Shown here: positions 1 through 8,449 of the stretch, piece by piece
How the letters are laid out: every line of letters begins with the position of its first letter
Position numbering within the stretch: position 1 is the stretch's first letter
From: JANWJE01 sp044326545
Lineage (GTDB): Bacteria; Chlamydiota; Chlamydiia; Chlamydiales; Parachlamydiaceae
Direction of reading: 5' to 3'
Assembly (NCBI GenBank): GCA_044326545.1
Contig: JBIRBM010000009.1
Location: forward strand, 1-64,000
Length of the DNA stretch: 64,000 nucleotides
Position numbers and translations under genes: made by a program
Notes under the pieces: generated by a model
The model's input: only the letters and a program-made list of their open reading frames with translations
Database searches by the model: none
Told to the model about the DNA's origin: nothing

Positions 1-511
1 AGGGCTGTTGCATGTTGATTTTGGCAAATCAGATAATCTGTATAGATATCAAGAATGTCTTGAGGCATATTTTTTCCATTTTTTCAAAAAAATTTACCTC
101 TTTAGCTCACTCTTTTCAAGACCTGGTTGCGTAAGGTGAGTCATTAAGATGACTCAAAAACAACGTTAATCGGGCACGGGCAAGGAAATGAATGATGCAA
201 GAGATTTAATGAACGTGATTAACTCCCCTTGCGCAGCGGGGGTGAGTTAAAAGAAAACTCTCATCACATTCAATCGCAGAAAATTTATCGCCCCTCTTTT
301 TTATTTCCACAATATCTATAACCTTTTGATAATGAATAAATAAACTTAACTCTTGACAAAATTGAAATGTTTTTTAATCAAAGCTTGCGTTTTGCGTTAG
401 AAAAAGATAATATGGATGAGCCTGTGTGTGTAGACTTGTATTAACGAGAGGACCACAATATTGTACAGATAAGTTTATTATTCATTTGATGTGTAGAAAG
501 GGCTGTTCAAA
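1..511. other. Gene-free left edge with palindromic repeat pieces
   Basis: No convincing coding sequence. It holds two pieces of the dispersed repeat whose ends read CTCACCTTACGCA: an end fragment at about 126-145 and a hairpin at about 219-250, where AACTCCCC is followed by a GCGCAG loop and GGGGGTGAGTT. Closer to the first gene there are two possible sigma-70-type promoters. One is TTGCGT (385-390), 17 nt, TAATAT (408-413). A separate TTGACA lies at 353-358. A start site near 420 would leave a leader of about 90 nt before the ATG at 512. I see nothing else. Confidence 0.5.
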
Positions 512-997
512 ATGAGTGCAGTGCCCAAAAAAAAATTATGTTGGAATTGCGAAGGGAATGTTGCAAATAACATCGACAATTGTCCCTACTGCGGAGTCTA
601 TCTCCACGCCGAAGAAATTGAAGATGATTCTGCCTGGAATCCAACCTATCGAGAAAAATCAACAGAAGAAGCTGTCCCCACCCCTCTTTATCAAATCAAG
701 CCGCAGCTAGAAGAACATCAGAGCTTAGAAAACGATCAACAGATTCATGCGGAACATCGCGATGTGTCGGCTTGGACCTCAGCCTTTTCACAACTTAAAC
801 AAGATGTTTTCCCCATTCTTTTTTTAATGATGGGATCCCTATTTTTCCTTTTCGGAATTGTCCTCCTTTTATTTTCGCAAAACGGAATGTTTACCCTCCA
901 ATGGCAAGAAAGAGACGGCCTCTATTTCCTTCTTTTCTCTATTCCTGCGATCATCTTTGGTTGGATTTATTTGCAGCGTCTCGATTGCAACGATTAA
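512..997 (+). CDS. Zinc-ribbon protein with two C-terminal membrane segments
   Basis: A 161-residue protein of unknown role. The N-terminus has two CxxC pairs (C10-C13 and C24-C27) spaced as in a zinc-ribbon. A polar, acidic linker follows, then two hydrophobic segments at about residues 98-120 and 135-155, so the ribbon should sit on one face of the inner membrane with a short hairpin through it. The ATG at 512 follows an AGAAAGGG stretch that can act as ribosome binding site. The gene stands alone: the next gene begins about 470 nt downstream and a small inverted repeat lies at 1020-1049. Small zinc-ribbon membrane proteins are common in many bacteria and do not point to one function. Coding is convincing; function is unknown. 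Confidence 0.75.
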   Translation: MSAVPKKKLCWNCEGNVANNIDNCPYCGVYLHAEEIEDDSAWNPTYREKSTEEAVPTPLYQIKPQLEEHQSLENDQQIHAEHRDVSAWTSAFSQLKQDVFPILFLMMGSLFFLFGIVLLLFSQNGMFTLQWQERDGLYFLLFSIPAIIFGWIYLQRLDCND

Positions 998-1466
998 CCA
1001 GTCGCCTAAAAGATTTTGTTGCATAAATGCGCCGTAGGGGAGTTTATGCACAATGGCGTCATGATCATCCCTTTTTCGAACATTTTAGGCTGCTTCTTGC
1101 CAAACTCCTTTGGGCATCGCTCAACTCGTCATCTTATTGACAATTCGACACTTAACGTAAGCTTCTACACCGCGTCTTTCCCACTCTCTGCTTCGTAAAT
1201 TTCGCCCTGTCAGTTGTTTAATCCGATAGATCCTTGCATCCGCAAGCGATCTGCTGCGATAAATATTTTATTCATAAATCTTGCAAAACGCCTGTGACGG
1301 TATTTATGCTACAACAATTTTTTCTATTTTTTCATAAAAAAACAGTTTAATCGTTTTATTTAATAATAACGACAATTGATTACCAACAAAAAAAAGAGAT
1401 ATTGATAAAATAAATAAAATTTATTAAAATAAATTTTAAGTTCACAACTATTTAATAGGAGTTATT
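998..1466. other. Intergenic region, no gene seen
   Basis: About 470 nt with no supported gene. A small inverted repeat, TGCATAAA (1020-1027) against TTTATGCA (1042-1049), lies just after the preceding gene. The right half becomes very AT-rich and ends in the promoter and ribosome binding site of the next gene. A 60-codon open frame at 1016-1198 has no ribosome binding site and is not called. Confidence 0.5.
1402..1430 (+). promoter_or_regulatory. Candidate sigma-70-type promoter
   Basis: TTGATA (1402-1407) and TAAAAT (1425-1430) are separated by exactly 17 nt, 36 nt before the ATG at 1467. The region is extremely AT-rich, so chance matches are likely and this is a suggestion only. Confidence 0.35.
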
Positions 1467-2360
1467 ATGTTACCTATTTCCACTTCTTATCTCGATCAAT
1501 CATCCACCACCTTTCCATCTGCCGTTCGTAATGAATTGAATTCACTCCAACGCAAATGTGACGCTATTTTTCAGTTAGCCGGTCGAAGAAACGATCAATC
1601 TCATGGTTCTCATTGTGTTGATTCCCTAACCCCTGAACAACTCACATTATTCACTCATTCTTTTATCGAGGGAGCTAGGAATCATTCAATCGATTTTAGC
1701 ACATTTTTTCCTGCGAATAGGCGTGAAGAAGGAGAAAGATTAGTCGAAGAATTGATGAGGGAGCATCAACTCTCTCAAATGATCTGTAAAAAGATTTTGT
1801 CTCAGACAGATCAAGAAATCGCACAACTTGAACAAGAGATTGCTGATTGCGCCCTAGAAGAGAAAAGAGGAGCTGAAATCGTTTCTGGAGGGAAGAGAAA
1901 AATCGCTGAAGCAGACGTATTGCAACTTAAATCAGATAAATTGGCTCTCATTGCCTTAATAAAAGAGTTTTGTTCTATTTTTAAGATTGGAAAGATAACC
2001 CAACTCCCTCCAAATGAGAGGCTCAATGACATTTTCAATCAGTATCTTGCCTGCGGCTCATTAATTAACAAAAAAGTTGGGGAGGGGCCAAGCTTTCCAT
2101 GCATTTCTAGTATGCGACCTATCATTAACTATTTGCGAGACCATCAAGAATCGGGGATTAACCTCTTGGATTTTAGGGCTTTTAGTGAAATCAGCGATAT
2201 CAAAACTCTTGCAGATTATCTTGAAACACCTGATGGATGCAAGATCATAGGGGTTGCGTTTAAAGGACCTATTCCTCCAGAAGATAGAGCTCTCCTTGAG
2301 AAAGCAAAAAATGCTAGAGCCGCCCGGCAATCTTCTTTAAAAATTGTCTACTCTCCTTAG
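1467..2360 (+). CDS. Hypothetical protein, lineage-specific, coiled-coil centre
   Basis: A 297-residue soluble protein that I do not recognise. The start ATG is well supported by AGGAG at a good distance. Residues about 90-165 are rich in Glu, Gln, Lys and Leu and look like a helical or coiled-coil stretch. The C-terminal third is mixed alpha/beta in character. There is no signal peptide, membrane segment or recognisable catalytic motif. The gene stands alone with its own AT-rich leader and is followed by a palindromic repeat at 2346-2457 that overlaps the last codons. Single genes of this kind in chlamydiae are often type III secretion substrates, but nothing in this sequence proves that. 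Confidence 0.7.
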   Translation: MLPISTSYLDQSSTTFPSAVRNELNSLQRKCDAIFQLAGRRNDQSHGSHCVDSLTPEQLTLFTHSFIEGARNHSIDFSTFFPANRREEGERLVEELMREHQLSQMICKKILSQTDQEIAQLEQEIADCALEEKRGAEIVSGGKRKIAEADVLQLKSDKLALIALIKEFCSIFKIGKITQLPPNERLNDIFNQYLACGSLINKKVGEGPSFPCISSMRPIINYLRDHQESGINLLDFRAFSEISDIKTLADYLETPDGCKIIGVAFKGPIPPEDRALLEKAKNARAARQSSLKIVYSP

Positions 2361-2457
2361 AAACTCGCTTTAAGCACCAAGAGCGCTATTTGCACTGAAG
2401 CCCAAGGCCATTATTTGGCTTGAGTCCAAATAAGCGCTCTTGGTGCGTAAGGTGAAT
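2346..2457. repeat. Dispersed palindromic repeat, family A, near-complete copy
   Basis: The two arms are inverted: TTTAAGCACCAAGAGCGCTA on the left matches the complement of the right arm, which contains AAATAAGCGCTCTTGGTGCG. Inner arms around CTGAAGCCCAAG and TTGGCTTGAG also pair. The outer end GCGTAAGGTGA is the shared terminus of the family seen at several other intergenic places in this window. The transcript would fold into one long hairpin, so the copy may also serve as a terminator for the gene at 1467. Confidence 0.75.
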
Positions 2458-2708
2458 GACAAATTTTTCAGCAAGCCCATTCTTCTTCAGAGAATCTCAA
2501 ACGTCTTCCTTCATTTGTTTCATTGAATAGAGGGAGTCGCCAACATCAAGACCCTTTTTCTGATTTTTTCATTTGTTGCAATCAATGGATCATAAAAAAA
2601 TTCACAAAAAACAAATCGCAACCTAATCAAAAATTTATGACAGGGTCCATATAATAATATTTTGGATTTTTCCATTTTGTGAATTAATTTTTTATATAGA
2701 GGTGGGTT

Positions 2709-3875
2709 ATGTTTGGTGATGTTAGATTCAATCTATTCGGTGTCGAAAAATTTCAACATTCCAATCACTCTTTTCCTACAAATGAAAAGAAACAGGATGA
2801 TTTAGCTGGAAAAATCGCGATTGTGGTTCAAAAAAGTATCGAGCACCTTCAAGAAGTGGTAGAGGAGGAAGATGAACTTTTTGGGGATTATGTGGTAATA
2901 TCAGAGCGCCAAGAAGAAAGGGAAGTCAATTTTGAGCTCATTGAAAAGAAAATTCAAGGATCAGAAGATATTCAAGCCGGATTATTCACACAAAAGCAGT
3001 CAATCGAGGAAGGGGTCCGTAAACAATCGAGGCTAGAGTCTTTAAAAAACCGAAAGCAAACGGCAGTTGAAATTTCACGTATAAGAGATCGATTTTCTGC
3101 TCATGTCGCATGGGGAATTTTAGAGCGCAAAAAAGGGGACAAAACAGCCATTCATACAATTGCACAAGAGCACGTTGATTTAGTCGAAAACATCCTTCTA
3201 AAAAATGGTCTTCATGGATTTCAAAGAGAGGATTTAAAATTATGCATGTTGGGAACGCTAGCCCTTGTTGCGAACGCAGATCCTGATCGAAAGTTATACA
3301 GGAAAGATATCGAACAAGCTAACGAAAAAGCGAATCATTTGCTGAAGCCGCAACTCAAAGATAAAAACGGGGAAAAAATAAAAGATGAAAAATTTAACTT
3401 AATAAAAGAAGAAATTAAAAAAAATCTTATCATCGAATTAACTAAGATGAAATTGATTGATCACAATGATGTAGAAAAATCAGAAAGCCAAGAAAAACCA
3501 AAAAAATCAACACCAATCGATCTTTATCACGCGAACTGGAAGGAAAAGACACATGATGTCAAAGATCACAAACAGGACAACATCATCGTTCTTATCAAAA
3601 AAAAATCATTCACTCATCAAGCTGAATTTTTTTTATTATACACAGAGATATCAACCAAAATGAGAAAGGAAAAACTAGAAAAAGAGTGGATAGAGCATGA
3701 CCGCAAAGTGATCAATATTACACATGATGAAATTAAACGGATGAGTTTAAAATTAGCGATTGTCAATCAAGAATGTTTTAAAATCATCGAAAAACTAAAA
3801 TACGAAAAAGAAATCATTTTAAATATTGATGGTAAAGAGAGACACGTCGTGCTTGAACAAACGCCAAACCTCTAA
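2709..3875 (+). CDS. Hypothetical charged protein, lineage-specific
   Basis: A 388-residue, highly charged, Lys/Glu-rich protein that I do not recognise. The ATG is preceded by AGAGGTGG, a good ribosome binding site. No signal peptide or membrane span is visible. Residues about 35-130 are very polar and probably helical. A more compact segment around residues 140-200 contains HVDLVENILLKNGLHGF and GTLALVANADPDRK, and may be a small folded domain. The C-terminal part is again Lys/Glu-rich. It stands alone between two palindromic repeats and is followed by a terminator-like stem at 3924-3951. It could be an effector or structural protein; the sequence does not decide. Confidence 0.7.
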   Translation: MFGDVRFNLFGVEKFQHSNHSFPTNEKKQDDLAGKIAIVVQKSIEHLQEVVEEEDELFGDYVVISERQEEREVNFELIEKKIQGSEDIQAGLFTQKQSIEEGVRKQSRLESLKNRKQTAVEISRIRDRFSAHVAWGILERKKGDKTAIHTIAQEHVDLVENILLKNGLHGFQREDLKLCMLGTLALVANADPDRKLYRKDIEQANEKANHLLKPQLKDKNGEKIKDEKFNLIKEEIKKNLIIELTKMKLIDHNDVEKSESQEKPKKSTPIDLYHANWKEKTHDVKDHKQDNIIVLIKKKSFTHQAEFFLLYTEISTKMRKEKLEKEWIEHDRKVINITHDEIKRMSLKLAIVNQECFKIIEKLKYEKEIILNIDGKERHVVLEQTPNL

Positions 3876-3923
3876 ATTTGGCGAGGATTGATCTCAATCC
3901 ATTTACAGACTATCTTTTATTTC

Positions 3924-3951
3924 TCAGAGGGTGTTTAGAGACACCCTCTGA
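3924..3951 (+). terminator. Stem-loop after the 388-aa gene
   Basis: An 11-bp perfect stem, TCAGAGGGTGT (3924-3934) with ACACCCTCTGA (3941-3951), around a 6-nt loop, starting 48 nt after the stop codon. No T-run follows, so it is a terminator or transcript-end hairpin of moderate likelihood. Confidence 0.5.
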
Positions 3952-3980
3952 ATCAACCAGTCAATCATTTCAATTGATTC

Positions 3981-4145
3981 ACTCACCTTACGCACTGGGA
4001 ATACGATTTGGGCTGAAGCCAAAGCCTCGGCTTTGAAAGCTTGCAAAGGGGCAATATCGAGAGAAGTATTCCCCCCCTTTGCAAGGTTTCAACCGCGAGA
4101 ACTTTCGCTTCAACCCAAATCGTATTCCCAGTGCGTAAGGTCAGT
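3981..4145. repeat. Dispersed palindromic repeat, family A, full-length copy
   Basis: The most complete copy. The left end reads ACTCACCTTACGCACTGGGA and the right end is its near-exact complement, CCCAGTGCGTAAGGT. Inside, TACGATTTGGGCTGAAGC pairs with the right arm's CTTCAACCCAAATCGTA. Further in, CTTGCAAAGGGG pairs with the complementary CCCCTTTGCAAG. Almost the whole 165 bp is an inverted repeat with a short centre. No open frame is inside. This is the layout of a MITE or REP-like element. It lies between two convincing genes. Confidence 0.85.
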
Positions 4146-4232
4146 TATTAAAGTATTTGTTTTTAATATTTTGTTTGTATATAATTAATCTTTATTTAGT
4201 TTATTTCAAACAAAATACAAAAATTAAATATT

Positions 4233-5951
4233 ATGTCGATCAATCTTTCATCTTTTTTTACAACACAAATAGGCCCTGACGACACGTTGTTTTCACCTCA
4301 TGCCTCCCCCCCTCTTTTGAAAAAAACGATCAACACACACAATCATCTCAAACATGATTCCTTATCTAACAGATTAAAAGAACTTTTTCAGTTTATTTTC
4401 TGTGCAATTGTACGTTGTGCTCAACGATTTTCTCCTCCTCCAAACCCTCAAGAAACACCGGATCATCTTTGTGTCTTACACAACGATTTCGATGGTAAGC
4501 TGATAGCCAAAGAAGAGGTGTTGAGGCATTCAGCTGTTTTGGATCTATTCAAATCTAAGGAAGCGCTCTTAAAAGAGTTAAGAAATCAAACCAATCCCCC
4601 CATTTTTGCCATCCAATTGATCGAAGAAGAGCTTGCTGCTTATAAAAAGTATCATCAACATCAATCATGGATCACCGCTCATCAAGTCAGCAATGACTTG
4701 ATTCGTTATCAAGAAAATGAGGCTGAAAAAAAGAAAACAAAAATCGGTTTTATTCCTGCACTGATCAACAGTCGCATTCACCAAGTTCACACAGATGGAT
4801 CGCCTCTGATTATTCACCGATCAGGAGCGATTTCAGATCAATTTGGAGGGCAGACCTGCCTGGATAATTTAAAAATCCAAGCGATGAATAAATGGGAGAA
4901 TGCGATCCCAAGCGAGACTTTTGAAGAGTTTGAAACAAAGGCTCATGAATATCTCAACACAAATTGGAAGAAGGAACTTTACTCTGATCTGCAAGGGATA
5001 AAAAAAAGAAAACGACTTCTCGAAGACCAAATGGTTCAGCTGATTGCCAATCAGATCAAAGCCCATGTCATCGAGTTGACCGATTCCTCTTGCCTCCCTT
5101 TTTTAATGAGCACCATTCATATGACGCAAATCGGATTATTAGATCCCTTCGAAGAAGGGGTCGAAAAATCGGGTCTGCGAATCAGTGAATGCAACCAAAT
5201 GTTAGACATGGCTGCGATCTTTCAAGAATTCAATGGAAAACAGATTCAATTTAAAGAGATCTCTGCCCCTTTTATAAAAGAGGGAATCATTTGCCTCCCA
5301 CTTTCTTTCTTACACAACCCCAAAACAGGAACGATCATCAAACATGTCGATCCGGCAAAACCTTTGACCCTATGCTGCACATTCTTCAATACCTCTGTAC
5401 AAGGTCTCTTAATTAACCAACAAGAACAAAGGACTGTCAACGAGCAAGCATTAGAACACATGGAGAGACATTTAAAAAACCTTCAAATGTTTATCCACAA
5501 GCATCCCGAGCATCGTGATCAACTCAAGAAATCGCCAGATGCCCTTCTGCGCCGATTTAAAAAAATTCAAAAAAAATTAGAGTTTGGGGAGACAGGATAT
5601 TCTATCGCTCAAGAAATCGCCTTCCTTCAATATGATATGAGAGGAATGGTGGGAGTTAATTGCTCGAATGGAGAAGATCGGACAAGCTATTTGATTGCAA
5701 GGATGATCGCTCAAAAGATCGATCGGGAGATTGGAGGAGACCACCATTTGTCTTCTGGAGAAAAAAAAGGATTGAAAAGGAAAATCAGGCGCGATTTAAT
5801 GGATCTCAATCGTGGACTTGCTTCACAAGTCATTCATCAGAGCAATGGAAAAAAAAGGCTCCGCATCAAAGAGAAAAAAATCATGGGAATCAATGAGGGA
5901 GAAGGTTTAATAGGAAAAATCACCTATCTAGCCTATTCTTTATTTGGCTAG
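4233..5951 (+). CDS. CX5R phosphatase-like protein (SopB/IpgD-type signature), candidate effector
   Basis: A 572-residue protein. Near its C-terminus it carries VNCSNGEDRTS, a C-x5-R phosphate-binding loop with C477 and R483. This resembles the CKSGKDRT loop of the phosphoinositide phosphatases SopB/IpgD and related cysteine phosphatases. Upstream, FNTSVQGLLIN (about residues 388-398) recalls the conserved FN-x-G-V-N region that precedes the catalytic loop in that family. The N-terminal ~160 residues are polar with one moderately hydrophobic patch around residues 48-65. There is no signal peptide and no strong ribosome binding site before the ATG. If the assignment holds, it would act on host membrane phosphoinositides after secretion. 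A dual-specificity or tyrosine phosphatase fold is the main alternative. The CX5R loop is seen directly; family and role are inferred. Confidence 0.6.
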   Translation: MSINLSSFFTTQIGPDDTLFSPHASPPLLKKTINTHNHLKHDSLSNRLKELFQFIFCAIVRCAQRFSPPPNPQETPDHLCVLHNDFDGKLIAKEEVLRHSAVLDLFKSKEALLKELRNQTNPPIFAIQLIEEELAAYKKYHQHQSWITAHQVSNDLIRYQENEAEKKKTKIGFIPALINSRIHQVHTDGSPLIIHRSGAISDQFGGQTCLDNLKIQAMNKWENAIPSETFEEFETKAHEYLNTNWKKELYSDLQGIKKRKRLLEDQMVQLIANQIKAHVIELTDSSCLPFLMSTIHMTQIGLLDPFEEGVEKSGLRISECNQMLDMAAIFQEFNGKQIQFKEISAPFIKEGIICLPLSFLHNPKTGTIIKHVDPAKPLTLCCTFFNTSVQGLLINQQEQRTVNEQALEHMERHLKNLQMFIHKHPEHRDQLKKSPDALLRRFKKIQKKLEFGETGYSIAQEIAFLQYDMRGMVGVNCSNGEDRTSYLIARMIAQKIDREIGGDHHLSSGEKKGLKRKIRRDLMDLNRGLASQVIHQSNGKKRLRIKEKKIMGINEGEGLIGKITYLAYSLFG

Positions 5952-6012
5952 TGGGCCATTAAAATCGAATTTCAACATCATGTGTATTCATTTTCTGCAA
6001 TCAAGAGACATT

Positions 6013-7365
6013 ATGCCTTCTGCTTCATTATCTTACTTTTTGCACTACGAACCGCAGGTGTTTCGTTTTTGGTCTCAGCTAAACGAAAACCAAAAAGAAC
6101 GTCTCGCAGATCAACTTAAACACTTGAAAATCGATGTGTTAAAAAAGCAGCAAGCAGACATTGAAGACCCCTGTGAACAGATAGACACCTCTTATGAGCC
6201 ATTTGACACCTTTTCTTTTTCAGGCAATCTCAATCACCGAAAAATGGGAGAAAAATTGATTGAAGAAGGGCGTTTGGGATGCCTCCTTTTGGCTGGAGGG
6301 GAAGGAACTCGTCTGCAACACGTCGGCCCTAAAGGGACTTATCCAATTTCAATCATCAAACATAAATCTCTCTTTGAGCTGTGCGCCGAAAAAATCAAAG
6401 CAGCCGCAATCAAGGCTGGCAGATCATTGAATTTAGCCATTATGACCTCTCCAGATAACGACGCACAGACTCGTGCATTCTTTCACTCCCATCATTTTTT
6501 TGGACTAGAGCCCTCCTGCGTCTTTTTTTTTATTCAAGAAAAATTACCGTTTCTTGACTCTGCAGGCCGCTTATTTTTAGAAACACATGCTAAAGTCGCA
6601 GAAGGGGCAGATGGAAATGGACATAGCCTCCTCCATTTTTCTCAATCAGGCATCTTAAATGAATGGATCAAGCAAGGAATCCACTATCTTCACATGATAT
6701 TAGTGGATAATCCCCTAGCAGATCCTTTTGATGCTGAACTATTGGGTTTTCACTCTGAGCAGCAAGCAGACATCACGTTGAAGTGCACGGAAAAAGTAGA
6801 CCCTGATGAAAAAGTCGGGTTGCTAGTGAAACAAAAAAGGGGCTGCAAAGTTGTTGAATATTCAGAAATGTCTGAGCTAGAAAAAAAAGCGCGCAGACCC
6901 GATGGGGGGCTTAAGCACTGCTGCGCAAATTTAAGCCTGTTTTGTTTTTCTCTTGCCTTTATCGAACAAATGGTGAAAAGACAACAACATCTACCCTTAC
7001 ACAAAGCTTGGAAAGCCTCCTCTTATGTCGATCAAGATGGACATGTCCATCATTCAAGGGAGCCTAACGCATGGAAATTCGAAAGATTTGTTTTTGATTG
7101 GCTCCTTTTTGCTGAAAAAGTGAGTGCATTGATTTATCCAAGAGACGAGTGTTTTGCTCCCCTTAAAAATAGCAAAGGAGCCGATTCTCCCTCCACAGTC
7201 CGGGCAGCTATTCAGAAAAGAGATCGCGCACTTATCGAAAAAATCACCGGACTTCCCGCCCCCTCTTTTCCGTTTGAACTTTCTGCCGAATTTTATTATG
7301 CGTCTGGCGACATATTAAAAAAATGGAAAGGTCAAAAGATTGTCTCGTCTTACATGACTCCTTAA
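6013..7365 (+). CDS. UDP-N-acetylhexosamine pyrophosphorylase, eukaryotic (UAP/AGX) type
   Basis: Forms UDP-GlcNAc from GlcNAc-1-phosphate and UTP in the cytoplasm, supplying lipid A and peptidoglycan synthesis. The nucleotide-binding loop LLLAGGEGTRLQHVGPKGTY is clear. FFFIQEKLPFLD, HMILVDNPLADP, the segment ending KVVEYSEM, and NAWKFERFVFDW match the order of motifs in eukaryotic UAP enzymes rather than bacterial GlmU. Chlamydiae are known to carry this type (CT715 in C. trachomatis). I chose the ATG at 6013, which has AAGAGA 6 nt upstream; an ATG at 5980 and a TTG at 5944 have no ribosome binding site, and the TTG overlaps the preceding gene. That gives about 450 residues. UTP-glucose-1-phosphate uridylyltransferase of the same superfamily is the alternative for substrate. 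Confidence 0.85.
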   Translation: MPSASLSYFLHYEPQVFRFWSQLNENQKERLADQLKHLKIDVLKKQQADIEDPCEQIDTSYEPFDTFSFSGNLNHRKMGEKLIEEGRLGCLLLAGGEGTRLQHVGPKGTYPISIIKHKSLFELCAEKIKAAAIKAGRSLNLAIMTSPDNDAQTRAFFHSHHFFGLEPSCVFFFIQEKLPFLDSAGRLFLETHAKVAEGADGNGHSLLHFSQSGILNEWIKQGIHYLHMILVDNPLADPFDAELLGFHSEQQADITLKCTEKVDPDEKVGLLVKQKRGCKVVEYSEMSELEKKARRPDGGLKHCCANLSLFCFSLAFIEQMVKRQQHLPLHKAWKASSYVDQDGHVHHSREPNAWKFERFVFDWLLFAEKVSALIYPRDECFAPLKNSKGADSPSTVRAAIQKRDRALIEKITGLPAPSFPFELSAEFYYASGDILKKWKGQKIVSSYMTP

Positions 7366-7507
7366 TGACCTATTGAGACAATTGCTCCCCCTCATTTTCT
7401 ATTTTTTTATTTTCCCTCTTCTATTAATTTTTCATATCGGTCATGATAAGCCCGGTTTTGCACATTTTCCACGATTTGAAGAATCAAAAAAAGCAGGGCG
7501 ATATGCT

Positions 7508-7671
7508 AGGGCGTGTCATCAATTGCTAATCGCCTCTATTCAAGATGATTTCTCAAACGGGTGGTCACATAGCTTCATATGCAAAAATAGAAATAAAGCC
7601 TATGAAGCGATGTGACCACCCGCTTGGAAAGAACTTGAATAAAGGTTTATTATCAATTGATGACACGCCCT
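7508..7671. repeat. 164-bp palindromic element, family B, MITE-like
   Basis: Both ends are the same 18 bp in inverted orientation: AGGGCGTGTCATCAATTG on the left and its complement on the right. Inside, a second inverted pair built on CGGGTGGTCACAT and GCTTCATA brings the arms together around a short AT-rich centre, so almost the whole element can form one hairpin. A small open frame crossing it (7373-7615) is explained by the element and is not called. A 30-bp end-to-end version of the same termini occurs at 57221-57250. The bases next to both ends read T-A, compatible with TA target use, though I cannot prove a duplication. Confidence 0.8.
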
Positions 7672-7761
7672 AAAATTGGCTATAAACGATCGATTCGAAA
7701 AATGTGGCCAATCGAAATAAGGACAACGTAAGAAAAGAGCGAGAAAGGGAGCTATTCCACT

Positions 7762-8433
7762 ATGCGAAAATTAGCAATTCTATGGATGTTTTTAGCGATC
7801 ATATTGACAGGATGCAAATCTAAAATAGTGGGGACAAGCACTAATGGAGGAAATCCTTGGGTCAAAAAAATTGATTCAGAAGAACTTTCCCGCATTATGA
7901 TTAATTTTTCGGTTAAAATGAAAATTGATAAACACCTTGAACTCGAAGATTCATGGGCTGCTTATCATGATTCAATTTTAAAACTCGCCGTCCGCTATTC
8001 CTCTCAGCGAACACTGACTGTCTATGATGCACGGCTCCTTCTTGTCGAAGTTGTCGAGGAGCTGCTTTATCGTTTAAATAATCATACGATTATTAGTTTT
8101 GAACTCGACCATTTCCCCTTTACAGCGAATGACCTTGACATCAAAATCAATTTTGAAAGCTTTTATGGCCGCTACGTTGATGATCAATATGTCGGGATGG
8201 TATGGCTGCAGGGAGGGTGTTCCCATTTCTATGCCTTTAACCGGAAAGATCCCACCCTTATCGGAATCGATTGGGACGATCATCGTTTTGAACCTTATTC
8301 AAAAAGCCGCGAGCTGGCGCTCATTAAGCGAATGGCTGACCTGCCCTATATTCAACATATTGAGAACCCTAACCCTGTAAGGAAATCACACTCTGGTTCA
8401 TTGAATGAACGATATATTTCCCCTAATAAATAG
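7762..8433 (+). CDS. Lipoprotein of unknown function
   Basis: A 223-residue predicted lipoprotein. The N-terminus has two basic residues, a hydrophobic core and the lipobox LTGC, which puts the lipidated cysteine at residue 18, so export by Sec and processing by Lgt and LspA are expected. The mature part is a mixed, mostly hydrophilic domain. One helical segment around residues 70-105 ends in YDARLLLVEVVEELLYRL, and a later compact segment contains YVGMVWLQGGCSHFYAF. I do not recognise a family. GGGAG lies about 10 nt before the ATG. The gene converges on nnr, whose end is only 16 nt away, and it follows the family B palindrome. Signal and lipobox are seen directly; any role beyond an envelope protein is unknown. 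Confidence 0.8.
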   Translation: MRKLAILWMFLAIILTGCKSKIVGTSTNGGNPWVKKIDSEELSRIMINFSVKMKIDKHLELEDSWAAYHDSILKLAVRYSSQRTLTVYDARLLLVEVVEELLYRLNNHTIISFELDHFPFTANDLDIKINFESFYGRYVDDQYVGMVWLQGGCSHFYAFNRKDPTLIGIDWDDHRFEPYSKSRELALIKRMADLPYIQHIENPNPVRKSHSGSLNERYISPNK

Positions 8434-8449
8434 AGAGAACAGGGGGTTC

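Noticed and set aside
1016..1198. 60-codon frame after the zinc-ribbon gene
   Set aside because: There is no ribosome binding site, and it starts inside a small inverted repeat.
6013..7365. Bacterial GlmU as the identity of the pyrophosphorylase
   Set aside because: There is no left-handed beta-helix acetyltransferase half, and the motifs follow the eukaryotic UAP order.
7373..7615. 80-codon open frame with a hydrophobic start
   Set aside because: It begins at TTG without a ribosome binding site, and more than a third of it runs through the family B palindrome, which produces open frames by symmetry.
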